A DNA stretch of 64,000 nt from contig FN649741.1 of the NCBI GenBank assembly GCA_000310025.1, forward strand, positions 4,339,521-4,403,520, read 5' to 3'. Below the pieces are notes generated by a model. That model ran no database searches. It was not told the DNA's origin and was given only the letters and a program-made list of their open reading frames with translations. Below are positions 52,580-61,786 of this stretch, piece after piece. A program made the translations under genes and the position numbers. This DNA is from Ectocarpus siliculosus (lineage: Eukaryota > Sar > Phaeophyceae > Ectocarpales > Ectocarpaceae). Positions within the stretch are counted from its first letter, which is position 1. The number at the start of each line of letters is the position of its first letter.

Positions 52580-53023
52580 CTACAACATTTGCGACAGCCT
52601 AAGAATCTTCTTCTTGATCGCGGCGGCCGTCGGGGTGCCACGCTTCGTGGTCGTACGTCTTGTGGTCTTACGCTTCGTTGTCTTCCTCTTCTTCTTGGTG
52701 GATTTTTTGGTGGAAGACGTTTTCTTGCGCTTCGCCGTCACCGAACGAATCTGCTTGGCAGACGCCTTGACCTTACCGTCTTTGTTTTTCGTGTACTTGA
52801 TGGAGAACGTGACAATTTTCTTCTTGCGGTACAGGTAGATTCTGGATGGTCGCGTGCGCTTCCTGAGAGCCACTCTCGCTGCCAGGTGCGCACCGGTTTT
52901 GGTGGTTGTACGTGATGTCCCCTGGCTCGAAACTTTCTTTTTCGGGTCTAGCGTCGACTTTCGAAGGACCGTGTACGAACGCGATACGCCGGCAGACTTC
53001 TTGTTCTTGGTCGCGGGGGCCAT
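52580..53023 (-). CDS. Basic histone-like or chromatin-type protein (147 residues)
   Basis: From the ATG at 53023 (MAPATKNKKSAGVSRSYTVL). Residues 30-100 look folded with beta segments (SRIYLYRKKKIVTFSIKYTK). The last 50 residues are an Arg/Lys/Thr tract (KKSTKKKRKTTKRKTTRRTT). Very high positive charge. The likely role is to condense viral DNA in the particle or nucleus. Not a canonical histone fold. Confidence 0.6.
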   Translation of the reverse strand: MAPATKNKKSAGVSRSYTVLRKSTLDPKKKVSSQGTSRTTTKTGAHLAARVALRKRTRPSRIYLYRKKKIVTFSIKYTKNKDGKVKASAKQIRSVTAKRKKTSSTKKSTKKKRKTTKRKTTRRTTTKRGTPTAAAIKKKILRLSQML

Positions 53024-53199
53024 GTTTGTCAAATCGGTTTTACAGTATGTAAACATTATATTTCTCATTCCACACGATACATTCTACCACATGCGTTCTT
53101 CAAAGGATAAAGGATGGAGAAAGATTCGAAAATTTCCCGGAAAAAATCGTGCGATGAAATAAATGTTGGCACTGACAGTACAGACACGGACAAAGAGGG

Positions 53200-54648
53200 A
53201 TGGAGAGACTAATTCGTGGTAGAGCAACCATTTCGCAACTTTTCTCCGTCCGTGAGATCAACGAACATGTTGCAGACATGAAGATGGGATCGTGGGTCTC
53301 CTCTCTTCTCCGGTCAGCATTGCAGAGAGAAGGGTTCATGGATAACGATTTTATGGGTGAGAGTGGTGACATTGTTTCCATCGCGGAGCTGGTTGAGGCG
53401 ATGGCGTTTTACGCCACGACGATGGGATACTCACCCGCCGCGTGGGAGCCGACTCTATCCCCGACCTTGGAGAACTTTGAAAGAAGACCGGGTGTTTACA
53501 AAACATTGCTAAGGAAAGTGGACAACTGGGCTACGTTGAGTGGGAGCAAGAAGCTCTTGTCTGTCAAGAAACTCATCCGCATCAGGGTTAGCGACAAGAT
53601 GAAGAAAGTGCGCGAAAAACCGAACGCCCTGGGAGTCTTTGATCACGCCGCCGACATGGCGACCATCCACGGAAATACCAACCCCAAGAGCACCATCAAT
53701 AGCCTTCATCTTCTCGGCAAGTACCCCGATCAAGATCCTCGATTCTACATTCACATGGTGTACCGGTACTACATGAACGAGTACCACAATCAGCTCGCCA
53801 CCGAAGACAAGGTGCTGCGGTTTCCCAGCTTCCAAAAAATCCTGGACACCACGAAACCGATCGATTGTATCGGAGCAATACCAGCAGAGTTCCGAACGTT
53901 TGTCAGAGGCATCAGAGGAAACTCCGTGTCCACTGTCACCACACCCGTCCCTTCAAAGACGAACGCGAACGAGGTGGTATACACGCACAACTTCGAGGCC
54001 ACCGTGCCATGGGTTCCGGTCATGAGGGCCATGATTTACGACCTGTTCGTGAATCTCAACACCCGGTTCAGAGAAATCTATCCCAAGTACCTTGTCAGAG
54101 GCGAAGGTGGCTGTGAAAAGGGAAACGTTGCCGCCGTGGAGGCGCTCGCGCGATCGATAGAGATGGCAGATCTCGTGCAGACGCTCACAGGCGTTCAGTC
54201 CGTCTCTGTCTACACCAAGGACCTCCTGGACCGAATGCTGGCGGTCGACTCTCGTGCGGCAGACATCTTCCCCCGGTACAACAGCCACCCATTCGTAGGC
54301 GAAGGCGAACAGCTGCGCGAGCGTCTCGGGTTCTTGCACCAGGACTCCGTCAGAGGAGTGTTTCAGCGCATCGCATCCAAGTCGTCGTCCGATTTCTGCA
54401 CCGACATCTACTCTGGGCTAAAAATCGAGTTCAAGACCATCGAAGTCTTCAAAGAATACTGCACCACCAAAACCTTCATGGTGTTCAAGAGGAGGGACGA
54501 GTGCGAGTGGAGACAGTTTATTTTGGACACAAGAAAGATATGTTGCATCTTGCATGCTTGGAGCCGGAAGAAAGACGTCGATGAGTTTGTGGAAGAATAT
54601 GGGTGTGAAGATCGATACATGTGCCGCATTTTGGCAGAGCTTGAGTGA
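53200..54648 (+). CDS. Unknown protein (482 residues)
   Basis: Starts MERLIRGRATISQLFSVREI. It is mixed alpha/beta without membrane helices and has no motif that I recognise. Two Cys-rich spots occur (SSDFCTDIYSG and DTRKICCILHAW). It is one of the larger orphan genes here and stands beside structural-looking genes. A search with profile methods would be the sensible next step. Confidence 0.6.
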   Translation: MERLIRGRATISQLFSVREINEHVADMKMGSWVSSLLRSALQREGFMDNDFMGESGDIVSIAELVEAMAFYATTMGYSPAAWEPTLSPTLENFERRPGVYKTLLRKVDNWATLSGSKKLLSVKKLIRIRVSDKMKKVREKPNALGVFDHAADMATIHGNTNPKSTINSLHLLGKYPDQDPRFYIHMVYRYYMNEYHNQLATEDKVLRFPSFQKILDTTKPIDCIGAIPAEFRTFVRGIRGNSVSTVTTPVPSKTNANEVVYTHNFEATVPWVPVMRAMIYDLFVNLNTRFREIYPKYLVRGEGGCEKGNVAAVEALARSIEMADLVQTLTGVQSVSVYTKDLLDRMLAVDSRAADIFPRYNSHPFVGEGEQLRERLGFLHQDSVRGVFQRIASKSSSDFCTDIYSGLKIEFKTIEVFKEYCTTKTFMVFKRRDECEWRQFILDTRKICCILHAWSRKKDVDEFVEEYGCEDRYMCRILAELE

Positions 54649-54746
54649 TCACCATGGATTATTTTGTGAATGCCAAAACCAGGCAAAATCATTAATTTAA
54701 TGTTGCCTACAGATATCAATTGTAAAAACTATTGGGTGTGGTTTCC

Positions 54747-55709
54747 ATGTCATCCGCATATGCCACAGACCTATCGCAGTACCCAATTTCTATTTCAGGG
54801 GATCAAATCGTTCAAAACATCATACAAGTGGCCCAGTCAGACGGGATAGACGCCGTTTCTCTCGATCATGACTTTTACGGAATCAGTCAGTCTGGAAGAG
54901 TCTTTTCCTTGGCCTCCTTCCGGGTGGTTGAGAGCGGCCCGAACACAAACACGGGAACGTTGGAGTTGCATATTTTCAACTCGGACGGCGTCTCGGTGCC
55001 AATCCTAACGATCGGAGAGGACGGGACAACCATCGAGGGATCTCTCAATGTCAAGGGTGGCCACACATCGCTCGAAACCACCTCGGTCGTCGTGGAAGAC
55101 AAAGACATGGTTTTGGCCAGTGGCGCCACGTCTGTCGATCACTTGGACAAGGGGGGTATCATCCTGGGGACGGATGAGTCGGGAGCAAAGGAAATGCTCT
55201 ACGATCTCGGCGGCGACATGTGGAAATCCAACATCGGCATCAACGTCGACACCGATGCCGCCTTCACCGTCGGCGACGCGCAAACGATATTGGACGGCGC
55301 AGGACTTACGATCGGAGACGTTTCTCTCACGGACGGTAGCCTTCAACTTGCCCCAGATATCTCTCTGGGAACGGAGGGGCTGGAAATCGGCGACATTTCG
55401 GTCACACCGCTCGGCGGTCTTGTTATCGGAAGCTCCGATGGGTCGGATGTCGATACAACCGTCGTTCTCAACAAAACGGGACTGACGATAGGAGAGGAAA
55501 TAAATCTTGGTGTAGATTCGGGATTGTCTATTGGTTCCGACGTTCTACTCGATGAACAGGGTCTGTACCTAAAAAACACAGAGGCAGCACTCTACCTGGG
55601 TCAAACAGGGTGGAAGATCGCGTACGACTCGTCATCACACCACTTACTTTTCGAATTCTACGACGCCAACTCCAGCTCGTATGTAACAAAGGCAGAGTTC
55701 AAAGCTTAG
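54747..55709 (+). CDS. Short fibre-like protein, paralogue of 40242
   Basis: 320 residues from the ATG at 54747. It shares with the 548-residue fibre the N-terminal part (ATDLSQYPISISGDQIVQNI, LDHDFYGISQSG), the shaft motif VEDKDMVLASGA, LDKGGIILGTDESG, and the C-terminal module (ALYLGQTGWKIAYDSSSHHL, LFEFYDANSSSYVTKAEF). The shaft is shorter, with repeats around LTIGDVSLTDGSLQL. Duplication and length change between the two fibres is likely. Confidence 0.75.
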   Translation: MSSAYATDLSQYPISISGDQIVQNIIQVAQSDGIDAVSLDHDFYGISQSGRVFSLASFRVVESGPNTNTGTLELHIFNSDGVSVPILTIGEDGTTIEGSLNVKGGHTSLETTSVVVEDKDMVLASGATSVDHLDKGGIILGTDESGAKEMLYDLGGDMWKSNIGINVDTDAAFTVGDAQTILDGAGLTIGDVSLTDGSLQLAPDISLGTEGLEIGDISVTPLGGLVIGSSDGSDVDTTVVLNKTGLTIGEEINLGVDSGLSIGSDVLLDEQGLYLKNTEAALYLGQTGWKIAYDSSSHHLLFEFYDANSSSYVTKAEFKA

Positions 55710-56551
55710 GCCAACGTGTCGAGCCCGGCGCCTTCTTTGCTGAGATTGATGAGAGAGTTCAGGAGTTTCTTCTTTTTGGAAGCTGATGTTCGCACCTTCC
55801 GGTATTCGGCCGCGTACTTGCCACGGTCTTCGGCGCTCACGGTGGTCATGAACTTGGTGAATATTTCAGCTTGTTCGTCGGCTAGAATTCGGTAGCGTGT
55901 GAGGGCCTTCCTCCCTTCCATTGCAATGTAGTCGTCGTCGTCCATCAACAGCTCGTACATCCCCTGAAGAAACTCTTCTTTCTTGTCGGGTGAGTTTTTG
56001 ACAGACATCCATTCGAGGATGAGGCTCTCGCGTTCTGCCTTGGTCAGAGTTGTGAGCATACGCCCGAACATGTATTGCCGAACACCGGCATCCACGTCTG
56101 CGAGAGCTTGCCCGCCCTGATTCGTGATGAAAGCCTCGTCATCATCCAATGCGTCCATCATGTTCTGTAGAAACGTTTCGCGCTCAGCGACGTCATCCTT
56201 CTTCGCGACCCACTCGTCCATGTAGGCTCGACGCGTCGCTTGGTCGAACATTCCCATGAACTTGGCAAACTTCAGACGCTGGTCTTCCGGCGCGATGTTC
56301 ATCGCCGTGAGAACGTCTGCGCCCTCTTCCCTTACGTCGATAGGGACTTCCACCGCTACCCCTGTCCCGTCCACGCCGGTGTCCTTTTTGACAATCGCCG
56401 ACTCCTTGTTAGCCCCGAAGAAAGCTTTCGTGGTGCCCTCGTCGTCCACGAGACTCACGGCTTCCACCCCAAGCACCGTCGTCCTCTCGACATCTCCAAA
56501 CATGTCCGCATCCTTGATGTAAACGCGCTCGCCGAGTGTCACGTGCGACAT
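55706..56551 (-). CDS. Unknown helical protein (281 residues)
   Basis: From the ATG at 56551 (MSHVTLGERVYIKDADMFGD). A beta-like head of about 90 residues is followed by two or more similar helical segments: FMGMFDQATRRAYMDEWVAK and LTTLTKAERESLILEWMSVK and FMTTVSAEDRGKYAAEYRKV, each followed by a KKxxFLxxxxxxL pattern. So an internal repeat of about 70 residues is present. Its end overlaps the fibre gene by four bases. Function unknown. Confidence 0.6.
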   Translation of the reverse strand: MSHVTLGERVYIKDADMFGDVERTTVLGVEAVSLVDDEGTTKAFFGANKESAIVKKDTGVDGTGVAVEVPIDVREEGADVLTAMNIAPEDQRLKFAKFMGMFDQATRRAYMDEWVAKKDDVAERETFLQNMMDALDDDEAFITNQGGQALADVDAGVRQYMFGRMLTTLTKAERESLILEWMSVKNSPDKKEEFLQGMYELLMDDDDYIAMEGRKALTRYRILADEQAEIFTKFMTTVSAEDRGKYAAEYRKVRTSASKKKKLLNSLINLSKEGAGLDTLA

Positions 56552-56647
56552 CGTCCTGATAAAATTGGTTTGGATTCCCTTTACTATAGACAAATATTAT
56601 TTTTTTCATTTGATACCCAAATTGACAACCTCTTTTTTGTGAATATA

Positions 56648-56893
56648 ATGTCTTCCATTATTATGCCAACGTCGCCACAACCATCGCGGATGACGGCGAT
56701 CCAGGTCACCAAGAAAACAGTTCCGAGGTGTCACGTGTGCAAGGCGAGGCTCAAGATACACGAAGGAAAGCTGTGTTCGTGTTCCATGCTCCTTTGTATG
56801 AAGCACCGATACAAGGCCGACCATTTTTGTCCGGCTGGGAAAGTCGTACACCAAATGGATAAAGTCGAGCCTCGAAAGGTAGAACAGATATAA
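56648..56893 (+). CDS. AN1-type zinc finger protein (81 residues)
   Basis: The spacing C-x2-C-x11-C-x1-C-x4-C-x2-H-x5-H-x1-C in CHVCKARLKIHEGKLCSCSM, LLCMKHRYKADHFC fits the AN1 zinc finger. In cells AN1 fingers occur in stress-associated, ubiquitin-linked proteins. In viruses they may interfere with ubiquitin signalling; that is inference. The protein is little more than the finger. Confidence 0.8.
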   Translation: MSSIIMPTSPQPSRMTAIQVTKKTVPRCHVCKARLKIHEGKLCSCSMLLCMKHRYKADHFCPAGKVVHQMDKVEPRKVEQI

Positions 56894-56958
56894 TAACGTT
56901 TAGTGCGTCCAGACCGAATACAAAATAATGTTGCTGACATGCATCAGACCAGAATCCA

Positions 56959-58476
56959 ATGTCCAACTACGCGTATCAACCCCAGCAGCAGATGCAGCAG
57001 ATGCAGCACATGCAGCAGATGCAGCAGATGCAGCACATGCAGCAGCAGCGGCAGATGCAACAGCAGCGGCAGATGCACATGCAGATGCACATGCAACAAC
57101 AGCAGCAACAGCGAATGCACCAGCCACACCAGCAGCTCCAGCAGCACCCGCAGCAGCAACACCAACAACACGTGCAGCAACAGCAGCAACAACAAATTCT
57201 TCAGGCGAGAAAGAAACAGGTGCGCGAGAAGCAACAGCAGAGACACGCTCAGAACTCAAAAGACGAAGACGACGACATCGACACAAACAGCGACGGCGAC
57301 AGCGAAAGCGACAGCGATAGCAATGGTGACAGCGACGGTGACAGCGACGGTGACGGCCAAGACGAAATGTTTTCAACACCGAGCGAAATTTCGACAGACT
57401 TTGATTCGGCGTCGGACGCTAGTTCGACAACTACCGATAAACACTCCGTGAGGTTCGACATGCAATCCAAGTCGAAGTCAATTCCGAACGACTCGCCGGC
57501 GACCTGTTCAACGGTCAAGGATCAGTTCAGGGCCGACACCAAGGCCACCAAGGCCACCAAGGGGAAGTCCGACAAGGCCACCAAAGCCACCAAGGCCGAC
57601 ACCGCCAAAGCCGAAGCCAAGGCCGCAGCCAAGACGGCCAACAAGACGGCCAACAAGAACGCCGACGTCGACGCCAGGAACAACGCGGGTGCCGACGACA
57701 TCACGAGAGAGATGGAAAAACTCGCCATGACAAACATCTCTCCCGCACACATCCCGTCGCCCGCTCTGTCTCCCGGAGAGTACATGTACAACGTCATTTC
57801 CGACGTTCTCGGGACCAACAACAAGAAGAACTTGCAGAGGATTCTGGCTAGAACCCCGTTGCCTATCGCCATCAAGTACCTGCACCATATCGCGCAGAAA
57901 GCTTTTGCCACCGGCAACAGAGACATCCACAAGGTCGTCGTGGACATCAACAAGAAGTACAACATTGTGTCCGACCTGTACCTAGATGCGTTCGCCAAGG
58001 GGGACAGCAAGTCCATCAGCAATGCCATGAACTACCTCGAAAAGACGGCACAAGCGTTCAGGACGGGTGCAGAGTTCAACACCGACGAGCTGCTCAAGTT
58101 TTTCACACCGGAGTTCATCGCCATGAACCTCATCCAGTCCGGCAACATTGCGGCGTACGACAAGGTCATGACCGAGTTCAAGAACGAAGAGATTCGCATC
58201 TCTAGAGGATTCCACGTCGCCAAGCCTCTTTTAGCGGCCTACTTTGGTGTCCCATCCTTCTTCTCGAACCAGAAGAGATACAGCTTCAACCGAGACATCA
58301 TCGTCCTCGCCATCTGCGGAGGCAGCACGGAAACGCTCGACTACGTGGTCAAGAAGACCAAGATCGGCAAGATATCGCACGACATCGTTCTCGAGGCCCG
58401 GTCTTGCCAACCCATCCCGGCGCACATGATGAAACATCTGGTGGAAAAGTTCAGCGTCCCTGAAATGTCTGTTTAG
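56959..58476 (+). CDS. Gln-rich, low-complexity headed protein with helical C-terminal domain (505 residues)
   Basis: The first 100 residues are Gln/Met/His-rich (QQQMQQMQHMQQMQQMQ) from CAG-type repeats. Residues 110-145 are an acidic Ser/Asp/Gly tract, 185-240 a Lys/Ala/Thr tract (KATKATKGKSDKATKATK). The last 250 residues are folded (SPGEYMYNVISDVLGTNNKK onward), with ankyrin-like or other helix pairs (YLDAFAKGDSKSISNAMNYL). The ending (IVLAICGGSTETLDYVVKKT) has the style of divergent ankyrin units. The role is unknown. Confidence 0.6.
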   Translation: MSNYAYQPQQQMQQMQHMQQMQQMQHMQQQRQMQQQRQMHMQMHMQQQQQQRMHQPHQQLQQHPQQQHQQHVQQQQQQQILQARKKQVREKQQQRHAQNSKDEDDDIDTNSDGDSESDSDSNGDSDGDSDGDGQDEMFSTPSEISTDFDSASDASSTTTDKHSVRFDMQSKSKSIPNDSPATCSTVKDQFRADTKATKATKGKSDKATKATKADTAKAEAKAAAKTANKTANKNADVDARNNAGADDITREMEKLAMTNISPAHIPSPALSPGEYMYNVISDVLGTNNKKNLQRILARTPLPIAIKYLHHIAQKAFATGNRDIHKVVVDINKKYNIVSDLYLDAFAKGDSKSISNAMNYLEKTAQAFRTGAEFNTDELLKFFTPEFIAMNLIQSGNIAAYDKVMTEFKNEEIRISRGFHVAKPLLAAYFGVPSFFSNQKRYSFNRDIIVLAICGGSTETLDYVVKKTKIGKISHDIVLEARSCQPIPAHMMKHLVEKFSVPEMSV

Positions 58477-58513
58477 GTCATTAATTTTGTTGAGCTGGTG
58501 TAAAAGGAGAGGC

Positions 58514-59665
58514 ATGACTCTCGTTCATGATCGTCGGACGCTGGCGGCCGTTGCGTTCTTGTCTCTGCTCTGCGTCATCTACCTAATTGACTCCATGACG
58601 GAGGTTTCGGTTCTGGAAGACACATCGTTTCCGGTTGGCATGGAGAGACCGGGGCCGAAGAAAACGTACGATGAGTTCGTCAAGCAAGCGGCGTCGATTG
58701 ATCCAACCTATCCGATCGGTATCCCCATGACTAGTTCGCCCGAAGCTGCCCACGAGCTACCCAAATATCTAAAATATAAAGAGAAGTTACTCACACCTGT
58801 CATCAACCAGGACGTTTGCGCCTCATGCTGGGCAATCTCCGTCTGTCACGTGATCAGTGATCGCATATCTCTGATGACCGGAGGGAAAATTATTAAACCT
58901 CTCTCTTTTCAAGAACTGCTGAGCTGTTTCAATCCGAAAGGAAACAATGTCGGGTGCGAAGTCGGCGGATCCCCGGAAGCGGCATTTCGACACGGAGTGG
59001 AAAAAGGGTTTGCGCTCGATGCCGAGTACCCCTACGTCCAGCAGAAGACGACCCAGATCGTTGCATGTGATGCCAGAAAACAACAAGGTCCCAGGACTTT
59101 CATTCAGAGAGGGTCTGTCAAGTCTCTCTGCGAGGATCCCTCTCGCTACAAGGAGGGAAGCCCCCAGTACATGAAGATTATCAAAAACAACGTGAGACGG
59201 ATGAAGACCGAACTGTATCTGCATGGTCCCATCTGTTGCACGATTCAAGTCTACAAATCGATGTACAGTTACGACGGCCTCTCTATCTTCGAGGGACCGA
59301 CCGACGACGACGAGTACGTGGGTGGCCACGCCGCCGTGTTGTTTGGTTTTGCAGAGGAAGTCAACGGAGTCGAGGAGGGATTCGATGGCGACACATGGTT
59401 CATTAAAAACTCGTGGAGTGCGTCGTGGCCGATAAAATCACCGGCTTCCAAAGGTCTCTTCTACATGCGCGCGGGAATAAATTGCTGCGGGGTCGAATCA
59501 AGAGCCTCGTGTGCCCAGCCCGTCATAACAGAAGAATTGCGAAGAAATATGGTCCCGTTGAAGGAAAGTAGCTACCATGGTTACTCGGAGTATGTTTCCG
59601 ACCCAGAACGCGCCAACTTCATCACCAAAGCAACGAGGCTACGCACACTTGTGAAGCAGACATGA
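58514..59665 (+). CDS. Papain-like (C1) cysteine protease with membrane anchor
   Basis: 383 residues from the ATG at 58514. A membrane helix at residues 10-26 (AAVAFLSLLCVIYLID). The catalytic Cys is in NQDVCASCWAISVCH near 105, the His in EYVGGHAAVLFGF near 272, and the Asn in WFIKNSWSASWP near 298. LLSCFNPKGNNVGCEVGGSP corresponds to the conserved disulfide region after the active-site helix. It lacks a recognisable long propeptide. Papain-like proteases are packaged in several NCLDV virions; a role in entry or particle maturation is likely. Confidence 0.87.
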   Translation: MTLVHDRRTLAAVAFLSLLCVIYLIDSMTEVSVLEDTSFPVGMERPGPKKTYDEFVKQAASIDPTYPIGIPMTSSPEAAHELPKYLKYKEKLLTPVINQDVCASCWAISVCHVISDRISLMTGGKIIKPLSFQELLSCFNPKGNNVGCEVGGSPEAAFRHGVEKGFALDAEYPYVQQKTTQIVACDARKQQGPRTFIQRGSVKSLCEDPSRYKEGSPQYMKIIKNNVRRMKTELYLHGPICCTIQVYKSMYSYDGLSIFEGPTDDDEYVGGHAAVLFGFAEEVNGVEEGFDGDTWFIKNSWSASWPIKSPASKGLFYMRAGINCCGVESRASCAQPVITEELRRNMVPLKESSYHGYSEYVSDPERANFITKATRLRTLVKQT

Positions 59666-59666
59666 A

Positions 59667-60755
59667 TCACAAAAACGTAACAATATGCCTAAACACACCA
59701 TCAGCGCGCATGTCCGCAACTTTGTGCAACAGTTGTTGTGCATTGCGCCTGCTTCTCCGCAGCCTGGTGTGGCTGCTCAAAATCTCGCGCATCAACACGA
59801 GGTGTCTGCGCTTGTTCCAGTTCTCATCCCTGATTCTGGCAGCAATCATTTGTTTGAACGGCCAATTGTTGCTCCTCGGCATGTCCGACACTCGTTTACC
59901 ACCGTTGTCTCTCGGCAAGCACGAAGCGCCACGCTCCACCAACCAAATGAACCTCATCATGATCGAGTTGGCAGAAAGTAGCGTGGGCGAAGTGCGCATC
60001 AGAGACATCAGAGGCGATCGGCCAGCGCCGTCCGTGATATCGAGATCGGTGGATGGAGTGACGATCGCATCCAGGACGTCCACCGTCATCATGTCGGCTA
60101 TGCGATGCAACGGCGTGTTGTACACTTCTCGATTACAGTCCCACGCCAGATTGTCCGTGTTCGCACCCAAGGACACCAGCGTGGACGCGAGCACGTGGTT
60201 GTGCCTGACGCCGTAGTGCAATGTATTCCACCTGTTCGGATCGGCGCCATAGTCGACGACTAGCTTGACGATCCCGGTCATGTCGTCGAAAACGGGGTTG
60301 TACGCTACCGTCTTGGCGGCCTGGTCGAAGCACGAATCGAAATCTTTCTGTCGGAATCGATTTGGCTGATTCACGCGTGAAAGCACCATGGCGTCGATCG
60401 TGCGCGGGCATCCGTAAATCGCTGCGTTCACGAGCGCCCTCTTGCTGTAGTTTTGCCAATCATAGCTGAGACGGGCACCAACCTTGACCAGAGCGACCCC
60501 GAGGTTATCTACTTCCGTCATCAGAAGAAGGGTGTTGCCGAACATGTCTACGTGGTCGATGTCGGCACCGGCGGCTTTGGACGCGCGCAAGACGTCGACG
60601 AACTCCTTCACGGATGCATCTCGGCACAGGCGGAGGCCGAAGATCGGCGTCCGGTTGAAGAAATCTTGCTTGGAGTGATCGAAACCAATCCTCAGACACC
60701 TTTTGAACAACGGGATGCTCTGCAGGAAGCCGGCTTTCTGGAATGCCGTGTTCAT
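59667..60755 (-). CDS. Ankyrin-repeat protein with F-box-like tail
   Basis: 362 residues from the ATG at 60755 (MNTAFQKAGFLQSIPLFKRC). Repeats include HVDMFGNTLLLMTEVDNLGV, IVKLVVDYGADPNRWNTLHY, YNTPLHRIADMMTVDVLDAI and DGAGRSPLMSLMRTS. The end (MRADGVFRHIVTFL) resembles that of the ankyrin protein at 19965, as does the upstream phrase NWNKRRHLVLMREILSSH (there NWRRRKTLILLREKARVF). The two are clear paralogues over their C-terminal 60 residues. Likely host-interaction protein. Confidence 0.8.
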   Translation of the reverse strand: MNTAFQKAGFLQSIPLFKRCLRIGFDHSKQDFFNRTPIFGLRLCRDASVKEFVDVLRASKAAGADIDHVDMFGNTLLLMTEVDNLGVALVKVGARLSYDWQNYSKRALVNAAIYGCPRTIDAMVLSRVNQPNRFRQKDFDSCFDQAAKTVAYNPVFDDMTGIVKLVVDYGADPNRWNTLHYGVRHNHVLASTLVSLGANTDNLAWDCNREVYNTPLHRIADMMTVDVLDAIVTPSTDLDITDGAGRSPLMSLMRTSPTLLSANSIMMRFIWLVERGASCLPRDNGGKRVSDMPRSNNWPFKQMIAARIRDENWNKRRHLVLMREILSSHTRLRRSRRNAQQLLHKVADMRADGVFRHIVTFL

Positions 60756-60901
60756 GTTGCTCGGGTTGAAGACAGATGACGGATGATGATGGATGCAAAA
60801 CACCAAATATTCATTTCTTAACGGTAAAGTTTGGACACGAACCCTTGCCCCCGTTCTGTCACAACTCTTCAACACTCCCTTCTTCTCTTCACAAGCTCGA
60901 C

Positions 60902-61786
60902 ATGGCCAGCAAGATGAACATGAACTTGACCTACAAGACTTTCCCCGATGTCGACTTCTCAGCGATCAAGTTCGATGGTATTCGTGCTGGAAAGAACGGC
61001 ATGAAGTTTGCAAACCTGGTGGGCGGCAATGGGCGAAGGCTGGTTGCAGAGACGCCCGCGATGAAGATCCCATGGAACACCGAGATCAGGAAGAGCGAGG
61101 AAACCGGGCAGTGCTCCTCTAAGATCGCTCTGTCGTTCCAAGGGATGAGCGACGACCAGGAAGACGACGGTAAACTCCGCCGCTTCTTTAATTTTCTAAA
61201 CGGCGTGGACAAAAGAGTGAAGGAGCTCGCCGCTCAGAACAAAACCGAGCTCTGGCAAAAGACCATGGACGCCGGCAAGATCGAAGCTTACTTCCAGAGC
61301 TCGGTGAAGGCATCGACCAACGACAAGTACCCCCCAACCTTCCAGGGCAAGATTCCTCTCCAAGAAGGAAAAAACCCTTCTTCCGAAGATGCCAACGAGG
61401 CCATGGACATGAAGATTGTTGTTTTCCGCAAGGACAAGACTCCCGTTTCCCCCAGAGAGCTGAAAGGCGGCTGTCTCGCGAGCGTTATCGCGGAGGCCTC
61501 GTACGTCTGGTGTACCCCCATGATGATTGGTATTTCTTGGATTGTCAAGTTTGTTCTCGTGGAGCCCAAGCCGTCCGAGACAGCGTTCCAGTTCACGGAC
61601 ATGGAAGACTTCGCAGACGTCAAGGACGACGGCTCCGACAACAAGCGCAAGAGGGACTCTGACGACGACGATGGTGACGATTTTGAGAACGACACCGAGA
61701 ACGGCAACGAAGATGGCGATGGCGATGGAGATGGAGATGGAGATGGAGATGGAGATGAAGATGATGAAGAAGAAGAATTTAAGTAA
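60902..61786 (+). CDS. Single-stranded DNA binding protein, gp2.5-like NCLDV family
   Basis: 294 residues from the ATG at 60902 (MASKMNMNLTYKTFPDVDFS). The order DVDFSAIKFDGIRAGKNGMK, LVAETPAMKIPWNTEI, YPPTFQGKIPLQEG and a C-terminal tail of alternating Asp and Gly ending DEDDEEEEFK fits the OB-fold SSB family related to phage T7 gp2.5 that is conserved in NCLDVs. The acidic tail of such proteins contacts replication partners. The tail is encoded by GATGGA repeats. It would act with the primase, helicase and exonuclease of this window. Confidence 0.75.
   Translation: MASKMNMNLTYKTFPDVDFSAIKFDGIRAGKNGMKFANLVGGNGRRLVAETPAMKIPWNTEIRKSEETGQCSSKIALSFQGMSDDQEDDGKLRRFFNFLNGVDKRVKELAAQNKTELWQKTMDAGKIEAYFQSSVKASTNDKYPPTFQGKIPLQEGKNPSSEDANEAMDMKIVVFRKDKTPVSPRELKGGCLASVIAEASYVWCTPMMIGISWIVKFVLVEPKPSETAFQFTDMEDFADVKDDGSDNKRKRDSDDDDGDDFENDTENGNEDGDGDGDGDGDGDGDEDDEEEEFK

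Noticed and set aside
53091-53162. 23-codon basic frame (MRSSKDKGWRKIRKFPGKNR)
   Set aside because: Too short, no promoter-like sequence that I can separate from its neighbours, no hydrophobic or domain signal.
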